From Candidatus Poribacteria bacterium (GTDB lineage Bacteria; Poribacteria; WGA-4E; JAJDTR01), in the NCBI GenBank assembly GCA_028820655.1, contig JAPPIK010000037.1, positions 1 to 32,768 on the forward strand: a stretch of 32,768 nucleotides of DNA, given 5' to 3'. The stretch's first letter is position 1. Every line of letters begins with the position of its first letter. The notes beneath the pieces were generated by a model. That model was given only the letters and a program-made list of their open reading frames with translations. It did no database searches and was not told the origin of the DNA. The translations under genes were made by a program, and so were the position numbers. This document shows, piece after piece, positions 6,905-14,345 of this stretch.

Positions 6905-8434
6905 TTGTTCAAGACGAAACTTCACATCTTACGTTGGACGGGCGGTGCCCTTCCTCCCTGGTCCCCCATTCTGCTTCTCTTCCTCTTTTTTCTCCACGGT
7001 TGCGGAAAACCGGTCACCATTGATGTTTCCAAATCGGGCGGGGAGAGTGACGTTCTCCGTCAATTGCAAGCGGAGATTGATGCGATTTTGAATGATCCGG
7101 TGCTTGCTCCCTCTAATGTCGGAATAAAGGTAGAGTCGGTCACAACAGGTGAAATTCTGTACGACTCTGGCGCCGACAAGTTGTATCATCCCGCCTCGAC
7201 AATGAAACTGCTAACCGCTGCCGCCGCCCTCGTGAAACTGAAACCAAACTATCGCTTTCGCACTACGCTCTATGCCGATGGAATCGGAAGGGGACGTGTC
7301 CGAGGGAATGTCTATCTCAAGGGTAGAGGTGATCCCCTGTTTGCCGTCGATCATTTGGAAGAGATGCTTGCCGCGCTTGCCCAATTCGGCGTCAAGAGGA
7401 TCGACGGTGACGTTGTCGTCGATGACACCTATTTTGACGACGTTCCCAAGGGGAAAGGCTGGATGTGGGATGATGGTCCGATTGGAGGGTATTATTCGCA
7501 TCAAAGTGCATTGACAATTGACCGCAACGGCGTGGAAGTTACGGTGTTGCCCGGTGCCGAAATGGGAGAGCCGGTGCGCGTGCGGCTCGATCCCGAGACG
7601 GAATACTTGATGGTTGTCAATGACGCGGCTACAGTTGCAGTTTCCGAGGAGAAAACCTTGCACATTGAACGTCAGACAAGACCCGTGCCAGCCAATGTGC
7701 TGACGATTCGTGGCTCCATGCCTGTTAATCAAGAGAAGGTGGTTCTGCGCGTGGACATCGTCAATCCCGCACTGTTCTGTGGTACGCTGTTTAAGGAGGC
7801 GCTCGTTCGACACGGTATATCGGTTGAAGGTGTCGTACGGCAGGGCGTCGTTCCCAATGGCGCATCCGAAATCACGGTTCACACCTCGCCGCCGCTATCG
7901 TTCATCCTTCGGAAGATGAACAAGCGGAGCGATAATCTCATCGCGGAACTGCTGTTGAAGACACTTGGCGCGGAGATCGTGGGCGCGGCTGGCACCTCGG
8001 AAAAAGGGCTGCGGGTGATTAACCAGTTTCTGAATGAAACCGGGATCGCTAAATCTCAATCTACACTCGCGGATGGGTCGGGAGTGTCGCGCTACAATTT
8101 ATTGTCTGCCTCGATGCTGACGAACCTTCTGGTGCACATGTTCCGAGATTTTTCGGTGATGCCAGAGTATGTCATGTCGCTCCCAGTTGCCGGTGTGGAC
8201 GGAACGCTTTCGTGGAGGATGAAACAATCTGAAGCCGAAGGGGTTTTGCGAGCCAAGACAGGCACGATGAGAGGAGTAACAACGCTCGCCGGTTATGCAA
8301 TGACGGAGGATGCAGAAATCTTGGCGTTTGCTATGCTGATGAGCCACTACGTAGGTTCGTCCAACCCTCGCCGGGCGTTACAGAATAAAATCGGGAAGGT
8401 TCTTACACGATTCAGCCGTGTTTGTAGGGAATAG
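6905..8434 (+). CDS. dacB: D-alanyl-D-alanine carboxypeptidase/endopeptidase, PBP4 type, predicted lipoprotein
   Basis: PBP4-type (peptidase S13) enzymes trim or cut D-alanine cross-links in periplasmic peptidoglycan. All three penicillin-binding motifs are present: SxxK as STMK (98-101), SDN (342-344) and KTG (451-453), plus DGSG (390-393). I take TTG at 6905 as the start because GAGGA lies 9 bases upstream and it yields a signal segment (SPILLLFLFFLHGC) ending in a lipobox-like LHGC with Cys33. The frame is open back to 6827, but that would overlap the CoA-transferase. The 509 residues match the usual PBP4 length, including the large insert between the first two motifs. Lipid anchoring is inferred; many PBP4s are soluble periplasmic proteins. 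Confidence 0.92.
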   Translation: MFKTKLHILRWTGGALPPWSPILLLFLFFLHGCGKPVTIDVSKSGGESDVLRQLQAEIDAILNDPVLAPSNVGIKVESVTTGEILYDSGADKLYHPASTMKLLTAAAALVKLKPNYRFRTTLYADGIGRGRVRGNVYLKGRGDPLFAVDHLEEMLAALAQFGVKRIDGDVVVDDTYFDDVPKGKGWMWDDGPIGGYYSHQSALTIDRNGVEVTVLPGAEMGEPVRVRLDPETEYLMVVNDAATVAVSEEKTLHIERQTRPVPANVLTIRGSMPVNQEKVVLRVDIVNPALFCGTLFKEALVRHGISVEGVVRQGVVPNGASEITVHTSPPLSFILRKMNKRSDNLIAELLLKTLGAEIVGAAGTSEKGLRVINQFLNETGIAKSQSTLADGSGVSRYNLLSASMLTNLLVHMFRDFSVMPEYVMSLPVAGVDGTLSWRMKQSEAEGVLRAKTGTMRGVTTLAGYAMTEDAEILAFAMLMSHYVGSSNPRRALQNKIGKVLTRFSRVCRE

Positions 8435-8463
8435 TAATGCTGAACGGTCGGAGGGCTGTTGCT

Positions 8464-8491
8464 GTAAGGGACGCAGATCTGCGTCCCTTAC
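8464..8491. repeat. REP-like perfect palindrome 1
   Basis: A 28-base perfect palindrome: the arm GTAAGGGACGCAGA meets its reverse complement TCTGCGTCCCTTAC. It begins 30 bases after the PBP4 stop. It lacks a T tract, so it is more likely a REP element than a terminator. Three relatives are in the window, all with a central GATC and GGGA/TCCC shoulders. Confidence 0.85.
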
Positions 8492-8572
8492 GAGAATTAC
8501 GGTTTCGCGTATTTGATCGATTTTAGATGATGATTATATGGTTCGGTTAGCTGGGTTTTCTTCTTCCGACTC

Positions 8573-9057
8573 TCAGTTCGGCGGGTTGTTTTTGATGTAG
8601 GCTCGAATGTCATCCAAAGATTCGCCGGTCCGGATCACATGGTCGTAAAAGGAGCGTTGCCATGCATAGACGTGATCATTCCGTCGTCTTTTAATGATTC
8701 GACTGACGGGGGATTTGAATGCGTGAATAATCTTTGACAAATACATCTCCGAACGGTCGTGGGTCAGTTGTTGTAGGGGACGCAGATCTGCGTCCCTTAT
8801 AAGGATTATGATTCCGTGGATGTGATTCGGCATTACGACAAATTCATCTAATGCCGTGTTCTCAAAATGTTCGGGAATATCTTGCCAACAATCCGTTGCA
8901 ATCTGCCCAATTGTGCTTAACCTCATCTGATTATGACTATCTCACCAAGATTGTTAACTCGGTTGTGCGTGCAGATTGTCACAAAATAAAATCTCTCACG
9001 GGAATAATCATACGTCGGCAAGCCGTTTCGTTTTCGAGTTCGGTGATTTATAACCTG
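8573..9057 (-). pseudogene. REP-associated tyrosine transposase (RAYT, IS200-like Y1 fold), frameshifted
   Basis: RAYT proteins are single-copy Y1 transposases associated with REP palindromes. On the minus strand the N-terminal part reads TYDYSRERFYFVTICTHN up to GEIVIIR and then hits TGA near 8924. The protein continues in the next frame as MRLSTIGQIATDCWQDIPEH. The two parts join naturally if one base is restored, so a one-base deletion is likely. The C-terminal frame (8573-8926) has the metal-binding VVMPNHIHG and the tyrosine helix WQRSFYDHVIRTGES. No clear start codon is visible upstream of 9057. A REP palindrome (8775-8799) sits in frame inside the gene and encodes RDADLRPL. Function is probably lost unless programmed frameshifting rescues it. 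Confidence 0.8.
8775..8799. repeat. REP-like palindrome 2, inside the RAYT pseudogene
   Basis: The 20-base core GGGACGCAGATCTGCGTCCC (8777-8796) is a perfect palindrome and the same as the centre of palindrome 1. The outer arms carry one mismatch. About 30 bases on each side also resemble the sequence around palindrome 1 (GAACGGTCG before, GATTA after). Confidence 0.8.
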
Positions 9058-9140
9058 TGTTGATTGTGGTAGCAGCCTTCGGTGGTTGTCTACGGGCGTT
9101 TGTATGCTTGTTCGGGGACGGCACGGGAGGCGGTTCCGTA

Positions 9141-10256
9141 CTACGTAAGAGGTTCTAAAATCAATCGATCATAAATTGATTGCACCTGTTCGACATGCCT
9201 GGCGATACTGAAATGGTTCTCGGCGTGCACCCGCGCGGCTCTTCCCATCTGTTCGCAAAGCGAGGGATTCTGTATCATCTGAACGATTTTGGCTGCGATA
9301 CCTTCAATTGGCAATGGTGGAACAACCCAGCCCGTGATCCCATCGTCAATCATGTCTGTTGCGCTTCCAACAGGAGTGGCGAGGACCGGTTTGCCCGCCG
9401 CCATGGCTTCAGGGATGACACTTCCTGCCGAGAGGGTTACAAGAAGATCCAGCCCTTGCATGATTGCCGGCATGTCCTCCCGATGCCCCGTGACGGTTAT
9501 AAAATCCGCGAGATTCAATTCCGAGATTAACTGGCGCAGTTCCCGTTCATACGCAATGTGTTTCACGTTAGGTTGTGTTCCGCCAATAATCAGAAAGCTG
9601 ACATCTTGGCGCATGTTAAGGACGTGCGATGCGACCTCGACAAATTCCTTCTGACGCTTAAACGGCTCAATCCGCCCCACCATGCCAATCACGAATCGTC
9701 GCAGTGGGAATTCACTGCGGTGGGCATTTTGATCTGCTCTTGTTGTTTGAAATGCGCATAGGTCCACGCAGTTGACGATCACATTGATTTTATCGGGCGA
9801 GATTCCCGCTGCAAGAAATGGAGGCGTGAATTGCTCCGAGATGGAGATAATTGACGACATGTCGTGGAAGCCGTACTTTACCACCTGATCCGGACGAATC
9901 GGAGCCTTGACATGAGAAACGGTTGGAATCCCGCATTGGCGGGCGATGCGAGCTGAATAGGGATTGTGCCAGGAGTCCGCAACATGAATCAACCCTACCT
10001 GTCTTTCTGTAGTGAACTGACCAAGTCGAGACGCAACGGCATATCGATGAAGGAGGTATTTCCATTTTCGCCAAGCTGGAAGGGGATGGATGGCGGTATC
10101 GATTCCCGCAGCACGCAATTGCTCCGGAAACACTCCATCCTCGGGACATACGACCATCGGCTCATAGCGGCTCTTATCCAGATTTGTAACGAGATAAAGC
10201 AGCTGTCGTTCGGCACCGCCGAAGATTGAACCGCTCAAGTATAGGATGCGCGTCAT
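9141..10256 (-). CDS. Glycosyltransferase family 4 protein
   Basis: A predicted retaining GT-B glycosyltransferase that moves a sugar from a nucleotide-sugar donor, probably in envelope polysaccharide synthesis. The N-terminal acceptor domain begins ILYLSGSIFGGAERQLLYL, a common GT4 opening. The C-terminal donor domain starts at FVIGMVGRIEPFKRQKEF (about 190-207) and contains IPEAMAAGKPVLATPVGS. The second Glu of the EX7E motif is present, but the residue eight before it is Leu, so the first Glu is not in its usual place. The ATG at 10256 is preferred; a GTG two codons earlier (10262) is equally possible, and neither has a strong ribosome site. About 371 residues is normal. It is transcribed divergently from the ATP-grasp gene. 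Donor and acceptor are unknown. Confidence 0.88.
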   Translation of the reverse strand: MTRILYLSGSIFGGAERQLLYLVTNLDKSRYEPMVVCPEDGVFPEQLRAAGIDTAIHPLPAWRKWKYLLHRYAVASRLGQFTTERQVGLIHVADSWHNPYSARIARQCGIPTVSHVKAPIRPDQVVKYGFHDMSSIISISEQFTPPFLAAGISPDKINVIVNCVDLCAFQTTRADQNAHRSEFPLRRFVIGMVGRIEPFKRQKEFVEVASHVLNMRQDVSFLIIGGTQPNVKHIAYERELRQLISELNLADFITVTGHREDMPAIMQGLDLLVTLSAGSVIPEAMAAGKPVLATPVGSATDMIDDGITGWVVPPLPIEGIAAKIVQMIQNPSLCEQMGRAARVHAENHFSIARHVEQVQSIYDRLILEPLT

Positions 10257-10498
10257 AATCACGTCAGACGTTGGCTTGATGAGGCGAATGGAATTTGCGT
10301 ATCTTCATATAAAACCGATTAGCTGTCAAGGGTAATCCTTATACCGCAATTCATCGCTCTAATTATTTGAAACTGATTGGCAATTGGTAAGTGACAAGAT
10401 GGGCGAATTGGATGTAACCTTCAGTTTAGACATAGAGCCGATTTTGACATTGGCGGCCTGTTTCTACGCAGTCTCGTAAGACGTATGCCGTTTCCTAA

Positions 10499-11761
10499 AT
10501 GATGAAACTCAACCTTGTGGACCGTAAACCGCGTGTCCTTTTGTTGCTGCCGACGCGAACATATCGCGCGAGTGATTTCCTGTCTGCCGCACGGCAACTG
10601 GAGGTGGAGGTGGTAATCGCTTCGGATCACCCGCAGACGCTCTCCGAACTTTCACCGCTGAAGTCGCTGTCGCTGGATTTTCGCTGCCCGGAACAAGCCA
10701 CCCAAGACATTCTTTCATTTGCGGAAGAATATCCGATTGATGCCGTCGTCGGGGCGGACGATGATACGACCATTCTCGCCACTATGGCAGCGAAAGAGTT
10801 GTCTCTTCCGCACAATACAATCGAATCTGCGTATGCGACGCGGGACAAGCATCAATTACGAAGAATCTTAGAAGGGGCAGGGCTCCGTTCGCCGTGGTTC
10901 AAATTGGCCTCCGTCAATGAGAACCCGGAAAGAGTCGCGAATCGAATTGATTTTCCTTGCGTACTCAAACCTCTTTCCCTTTCGGCGAGCCGCGGCGTTA
11001 TTCGGGCAAACGACTCGGCGGAATTTGTGGACGCCTTTAACCGAGTGGCCGCCATTCTCCGATCGTCAAGCGATGAAGACGAGCATCATGGCGATGCGGA
11101 ACATCTGCTCGTTGAAGGCTTCATACCCGGCGTCGAGGTCGCGCTTGAAGGCATTGTGGTGCGAGGGGAACTCAAGGTGCTCGCCATTTTCGACAAGCCG
11201 GATCCGCTTGATGGTCCTTTCTTCGAGGAAACGCTCTACATAACGCCGTCCCGACATTCAACCCACGTTCAACAGGAAATTGCCGCCTGCACCGCGGATG
11301 CGGCGAATGCGCTTGGTTTGAGAGAAGGACCGGTGCATGCCGAGCTTAGGATTACGGACGATTGCGCTTGGATGCTTGAAATTGCTCCGAGATCGATTGG
11401 CGGGCTGTGCGCGCGAACCCTTCGCTTCGGTACTGGAATGTCGCTGGAAGAGTTGATTATCCGCCACGCCATCGGTCAAGATGTGAATTTGTTCGAGCGT
11501 GAAGTGCGAGCTGCCGGCGTAATGATGATTTCCATTCCGCACGCCGGAACCTTGCGAGAGGTACGCGGTAATTCACAAGCGGAGACGGTTGAAGGGATTG
11601 AGGAAGTTACAATTACGATTCCTATCGGCCAGAAGGTCGTTCCGCTGCCGGAAGGGAAGCGATACCTCGGGTTCATTTTCGCGCGGGGCGAAACTCCCAA
11701 CGATGTGGAATCTGCTCTGCGAAATGCGCATCGCCGCCTAGAGTTTATTATTGAACAGTAA
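10499..11761 (+). CDS. ATP-grasp carboxylate-amine ligase, L-amino acid ligase-like
   Basis: ATP-grasp ligases activate a carboxylate as acyl-phosphate and join it to an amine. The 420 residues show a preATP-grasp region (1-110), the ATP-binding lysine in FPCVLKPLSLSASRGV (Lys157), LLVEGFIPGVEVALEG (203-218) and the Mg/ATP motif WMLEIAPRSIGG (291-302). The C-terminal part (about 335-415) resembles the extra domain of L-amino-acid (dipeptide) ligases, with PHAGTLREVRG and KRYLGFIFARG. There are two consecutive ATG codons (10499, 10502) and no clear ribosome site. Substrates cannot be inferred; the divergent glycosyltransferase and downstream tat genes give no pathway clue. Confidence 0.82.
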   Translation: MMKLNLVDRKPRVLLLLPTRTYRASDFLSAARQLEVEVVIASDHPQTLSELSPLKSLSLDFRCPEQATQDILSFAEEYPIDAVVGADDDTTILATMAAKELSLPHNTIESAYATRDKHQLRRILEGAGLRSPWFKLASVNENPERVANRIDFPCVLKPLSLSASRGVIRANDSAEFVDAFNRVAAILRSSSDEDEHHGDAEHLLVEGFIPGVEVALEGIVVRGELKVLAIFDKPDPLDGPFFEETLYITPSRHSTHVQQEIAACTADAANALGLREGPVHAELRITDDCAWMLEIAPRSIGGLCARTLRFGTGMSLEELIIRHAIGQDVNLFEREVRAAGVMMISIPHAGTLREVRGNSQAETVEGIEEVTITIPIGQKVVPLPEGKRYLGFIFARGETPNDVESALRNAHRRLEFIIEQ

Positions 11762-11846
11762 ATCCAAGATTAAACGTCGAGTGAAAAGTACGGGCACCAA
11801 GGCGCCTACCAATCTGCGACTGACCGGTTTGGAGATGACAAATCGA

Positions 11847-11875
11847 TTGCAATCTTAAATCGAATTCATTATAAT
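11847..11875 (+). promoter_or_regulatory. Predicted promoter of the tatA-tatC operon
   Basis: TTGCAA (11847-11852), 17 bases, then a consensus TATAAT (11870-11875). Transcription would start near 11882, leaving a leader of about 70 bases before tatA. Confidence 0.65.
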
Positions 11876-11953
11876 ACCCGTAGGTCCTGCACACGCGTGC
11901 CAACTCGGGAGAAGTGTCAGGTTGAAAAATACGGCTTAAGGAGGGGTGTGAAA

Positions 11954-12199
11954 ATGCCAGGTTCACTAGGCGGATGGGAGCTGATCATTATTCTCGCGGT
12001 TGTCCTCGTGATTTTTGGCCCAAAGCGTCTGCCGGAGATGGGACGATCACTTGGAAAGGCAATTCGAGAATTCAAAAGCGCCGGTAAAGAGGTTCAAAGG
12101 GAATTCAACGAAACGATAGATCCCGACGCAGATTCGACAAAAACGTCAAACCGGGACACCAACGCCGGATCAACAAAACCGGAGAACAAAGAGGCGTAG
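11954..12199 (+). CDS. tatA: Sec-independent translocase subunit TatA/TatE
   Basis: TatA forms the protein-conducting oligomer of the twin-arginine pathway, which exports folded proteins across the inner membrane. The 81-residue protein has one N-terminal membrane helix ([16 protein letters not shown]), the conserved [16 protein letters not shown] hinge and amphipathic helix, and a polar, disordered tail. The ATG at 11954 is chosen because AAGGAGG lies about 9 bases upstream; the frame stays open back to 11897, but that part has no family resemblance. tatC follows after 16 bases. No separate tatB is in the operon, so this TatA may serve both roles, as in other minimal Tat systems. Confidence 0.94.
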   Translation: MPGSLGGWELIIILAVVLVIFGPKRLPEMGRSLGKAIREFKSAGKEVQREFNETIDPDADSTKTSNRDTNAGSTKPENKEA

Positions 12200-12215
12200 T
12201 AGACAATCGGTTATC

Positions 12216-13046
12216 ATGACTGACTCTGAAGACGCGTCTATGACTTTTTGGGAACATCTTGAAGAACTCCGAAGGCGGCTGATTGTTATAGCCATCGCAA
12301 TTGGTACTTTTAGCATTCTGAGTTTATCCTTCGGTCGACCGATTGAGGCGATTCTGCGATTCCCGATGGAGACATCCATCAGCAACATATTGGCAGCCAT
12401 CATTGACCGCACGGTTGGCGTAGAGGGGTCTATGATGGGATTTCTCTCGGTTTCCTTAAAAGCCGGCGCATCGAATGTCGAAGCCGAACTACTAAAGATA
12501 GGGCCTGTTGAAGGTATCAAGGCATATCTCAAAATCAGCATTACGAGCGGCTTTCTGCTGGCTTCTCCGATTGTGCTCTATCAAATTTGGGCGTTCATAT
12601 TTCCAGCCTTGACGAGGAAAGAGAGAAGGTATGCTCTACCGCTTTTCTTCGTTATCGTCGTGTTTTTTGTGATTGGCGTCGTTTTCGCCTACCTGATTGT
12701 CACTCCAACAGTTCTGCACTTTGCCGATAGCCTCTTTCCGACTGCAAAAGACATGTGGGACATTGAGAAATACGTAAACTTTATGACCGGACTACTGCTG
12801 GGCTTTGGTATAGCGTTTGAGCTTCCGATTGTCATGGCGTTTCTGTCTTGGATCGGTGTTGTCGACTCGCGAGGATTTCGCGCAAAACAGAGCTATGCTG
12901 CCGTCGGAATCTTTGTCATGTCGGCATTGCTGACTCCGGCGGATCCACTCTCGATGTTCTTGATGGCGGTTCCGCTGATCGTGTTGTATCAACTGGGAAT
13001 CTTCTTCGCCTTTCTGCTTGAACGGGAATCCGAAAGCCATGCCTAA
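12216..13046 (+). CDS. tatC: Twin-arginine translocase receptor subunit TatC
   Basis: TatC recognises the twin-arginine signal peptide and organises the translocase. The 276-residue product begins with the TatC signature MTFWEHLEELRRRL and has six predicted membrane helices, with the conserved SPIVLYQIWAFIFPALTRKERR at the second helix and cytoplasmic loop, and a late SALLTPADPLS. The first periplasmic loop is longer than in E. coli TatC by roughly 25-30 residues (about 55-100, including RTVGVEGSMMG). The start at 12216 has no good ribosome site; ATG at 12240, right before TFWEHLEEL, is an alternative. It lies between tatA and a zinc-ribbon gene whose ATG overlaps its stop. Confidence 0.94.
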   Translation: MTDSEDASMTFWEHLEELRRRLIVIAIAIGTFSILSLSFGRPIEAILRFPMETSISNILAAIIDRTVGVEGSMMGFLSVSLKAGASNVEAELLKIGPVEGIKAYLKISITSGFLLASPIVLYQIWAFIFPALTRKERRYALPLFFVIVVFFVIGVVFAYLIVTPTVLHFADSLFPTAKDMWDIEKYVNFMTGLLLGFGIAFELPIVMAFLSWIGVVDSRGFRAKQSYAAVGIFVMSALLTPADPLSMFLMAVPLIVLYQLGIFFAFLLERESESHA

Positions 13047-13788
13047 TTCCAACTTGCAAGAACAACTGGGATTGCTTCACCAACTTCAGCAGATTGAACT
13101 GACAATTATGTCGCTGCAACAGCAACGCCAAGCCGTACCGCTTAAGGTTGCAAAATTGGGCGAGGAAATTCAGGTACACCAAGGAGCATTGGATGCGAAA
13201 AAGGAAGCACTCGCGGAAGCGGAGCGCGAATTGCGTTCAAAAAATGCCGAACTCACGGACCATCAGGAACAGCGACTGAAATACGAAACTCAACTGCGTG
13301 AGGTGAAAACCAACAAGGAATACCAAGCGCTGGATAACGAGATCGGTTTTCTACAGAAAAAGGAAGCTGAAGTTGAAGATGCTATCTTGGGCATCATGTT
13401 GGACATTGATCGATTTCAAGAGGAACTTCGGCAGGAACAGGTTTCCTTTGACGCAGAAAAGGAGAAAGCCGGTAATCGGAAAACCACGTATGAACAGGAA
13501 GGGAAAGATCTAGACGCACAGGTCGTGGAGCAACAGGATGAGCGTAAACGCTTTTCGCCCGACATTGATAAGAATTTGATGTCTAGCTACCAAGCGTGGG
13601 GAAGGCGCAACAAATCAGCATTCGTATCAATTGTAAAAAATAATGCGTGCGGCGGTTGTCGAATCGCAATCCCGCCCCAGACACTCAAGGAAGCCCGCAA
13701 GTTCGAAAAGGTTGTCCAGTGTTCAAGTTGTAAACGCATCCTTTACCCTCTTCCCGAGGAAGAAGAATTCGATCAAGCGAACGAATAG
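13039..13788 (+). CDS. Coiled-coil C4-type zinc-ribbon protein (CT398/DUF164-like)
   Basis: A 249-residue cytoplasmic protein with a long antiparallel coiled coil (about 1-190, rich in Gln, Glu and Lys) followed by a C-terminal zinc ribbon: CGGC, then CSSC, with the typical IPPQ between them. The family is widespread and its function is not settled. The middle motif YETQLREVKTNKEYQALDNEI is its hallmark. The ATG at 13039 overlaps the tatC stop (ATGCCTAA), so translation is probably coupled; a longer frame from 13018 would run into tatC. The last codons (DQANE, stop) are written in a copy of the GATCAAG dispersed repeat. An inverted repeat follows the stop. Confidence 0.88.
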   Translation: MPNSNLQEQLGLLHQLQQIELTIMSLQQQRQAVPLKVAKLGEEIQVHQGALDAKKEALAEAERELRSKNAELTDHQEQRLKYETQLREVKTNKEYQALDNEIGFLQKKEAEVEDAILGIMLDIDRFQEELRQEQVSFDAEKEKAGNRKTTYEQEGKDLDAQVVEQQDERKRFSPDIDKNLMSSYQAWGRRNKSAFVSIVKNNACGGCRIAIPPQTLKEARKFEKVVQCSSCKRILYPLPEEEEFDQANE

Positions 13789-13804
13789 TGTGTGCGATAG
13801 AGAC
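13771..13804 (+). repeat. GATCAAG-type dispersed repeat, locus 3, overlapping a gene end
   Basis: GATCAAGCGAACGAATAG at 13771-13788, then GTGTGTGCGATAGAGA. This copy includes the stop codon of the zinc-ribbon gene, unlike the other loci, which are intergenic. Confidence 0.6.
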
Positions 13805-13849
13805 CCTTCAAACGACTAACCAGAGTCAGGAATTACTATTGCACACACT
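13787..13849. repeat. Long inverted repeat behind the tat operon
   Basis: AGTGTGTGCGATAG (13787-13800) pairs with CTATTGCACACACT (13836-13849) over 14 positions with a single G-T pair. The 35-base loop holds a smaller stem, GACT/AGTC (13814-13827). No T tract follows, so it is not a standard terminator, though it could protect the 3' end of the operon transcript. Confidence 0.6.
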
Positions 13850-14345
13850 GCGCGTCACTTTGATTAATAGATAATCCTCCCCACATCGCTGATTGCCCTC
13901 TCACCTCTCCATCTTTGAAAAGCGCCATCGCCCGTCTTAATCTCTGGCCGACGATAATCAAATGATCGGATTGGGAAAACTCAGGGGTAAGAACGGCAAT
14001 TGCGGTGGTAATTCGTTTGGCCGGTCGGAGTGCGCGATGTTCAGGATGATTGCTTCTGCTATCTTGATGTTAACTTCCCCCGATTTGAAAATAGGATTTG
14101 TTGGTCGTATACTCACCGTACAATTTGACTCCCAAAAAATTCCGGCTGTGGCGGATGCGAGAAGGGCGCTGTCTGAATTACGGATGTCGTGGACTACAAG
14201 CAGTTTTTCGCATTTGCGATATTTGATCCGCGAAACCCTCAATTCTGCGGCAGACCACGATTCAGACTCTTCCCTAATTGATTCCTAGAGTAGAGATTGT
14301 GGGGTAGCTACTGCCCACTAAAGGCGAGCGATCAAACGTGAATTT
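13850..14345. other. Spacer without a supported gene
   Basis: Overlapping open frames exist on both strands (13962-14288 plus, 13958-14242 minus). Neither has a ribosome site or a recognisable protein pattern. I regard the stretch as non-coding or as decayed sequence. Confidence 0.5.

Noticed and set aside
13787-13849. Rho-independent terminator behind the tat operon
   Set aside because: The stem is long, but the loop is 35 bases and no T tract follows.
13962-14288. 108-codon frame on the plus strand
   Set aside because: No ribosome site or family likeness, and an equally long frame overlaps it on the other strand.
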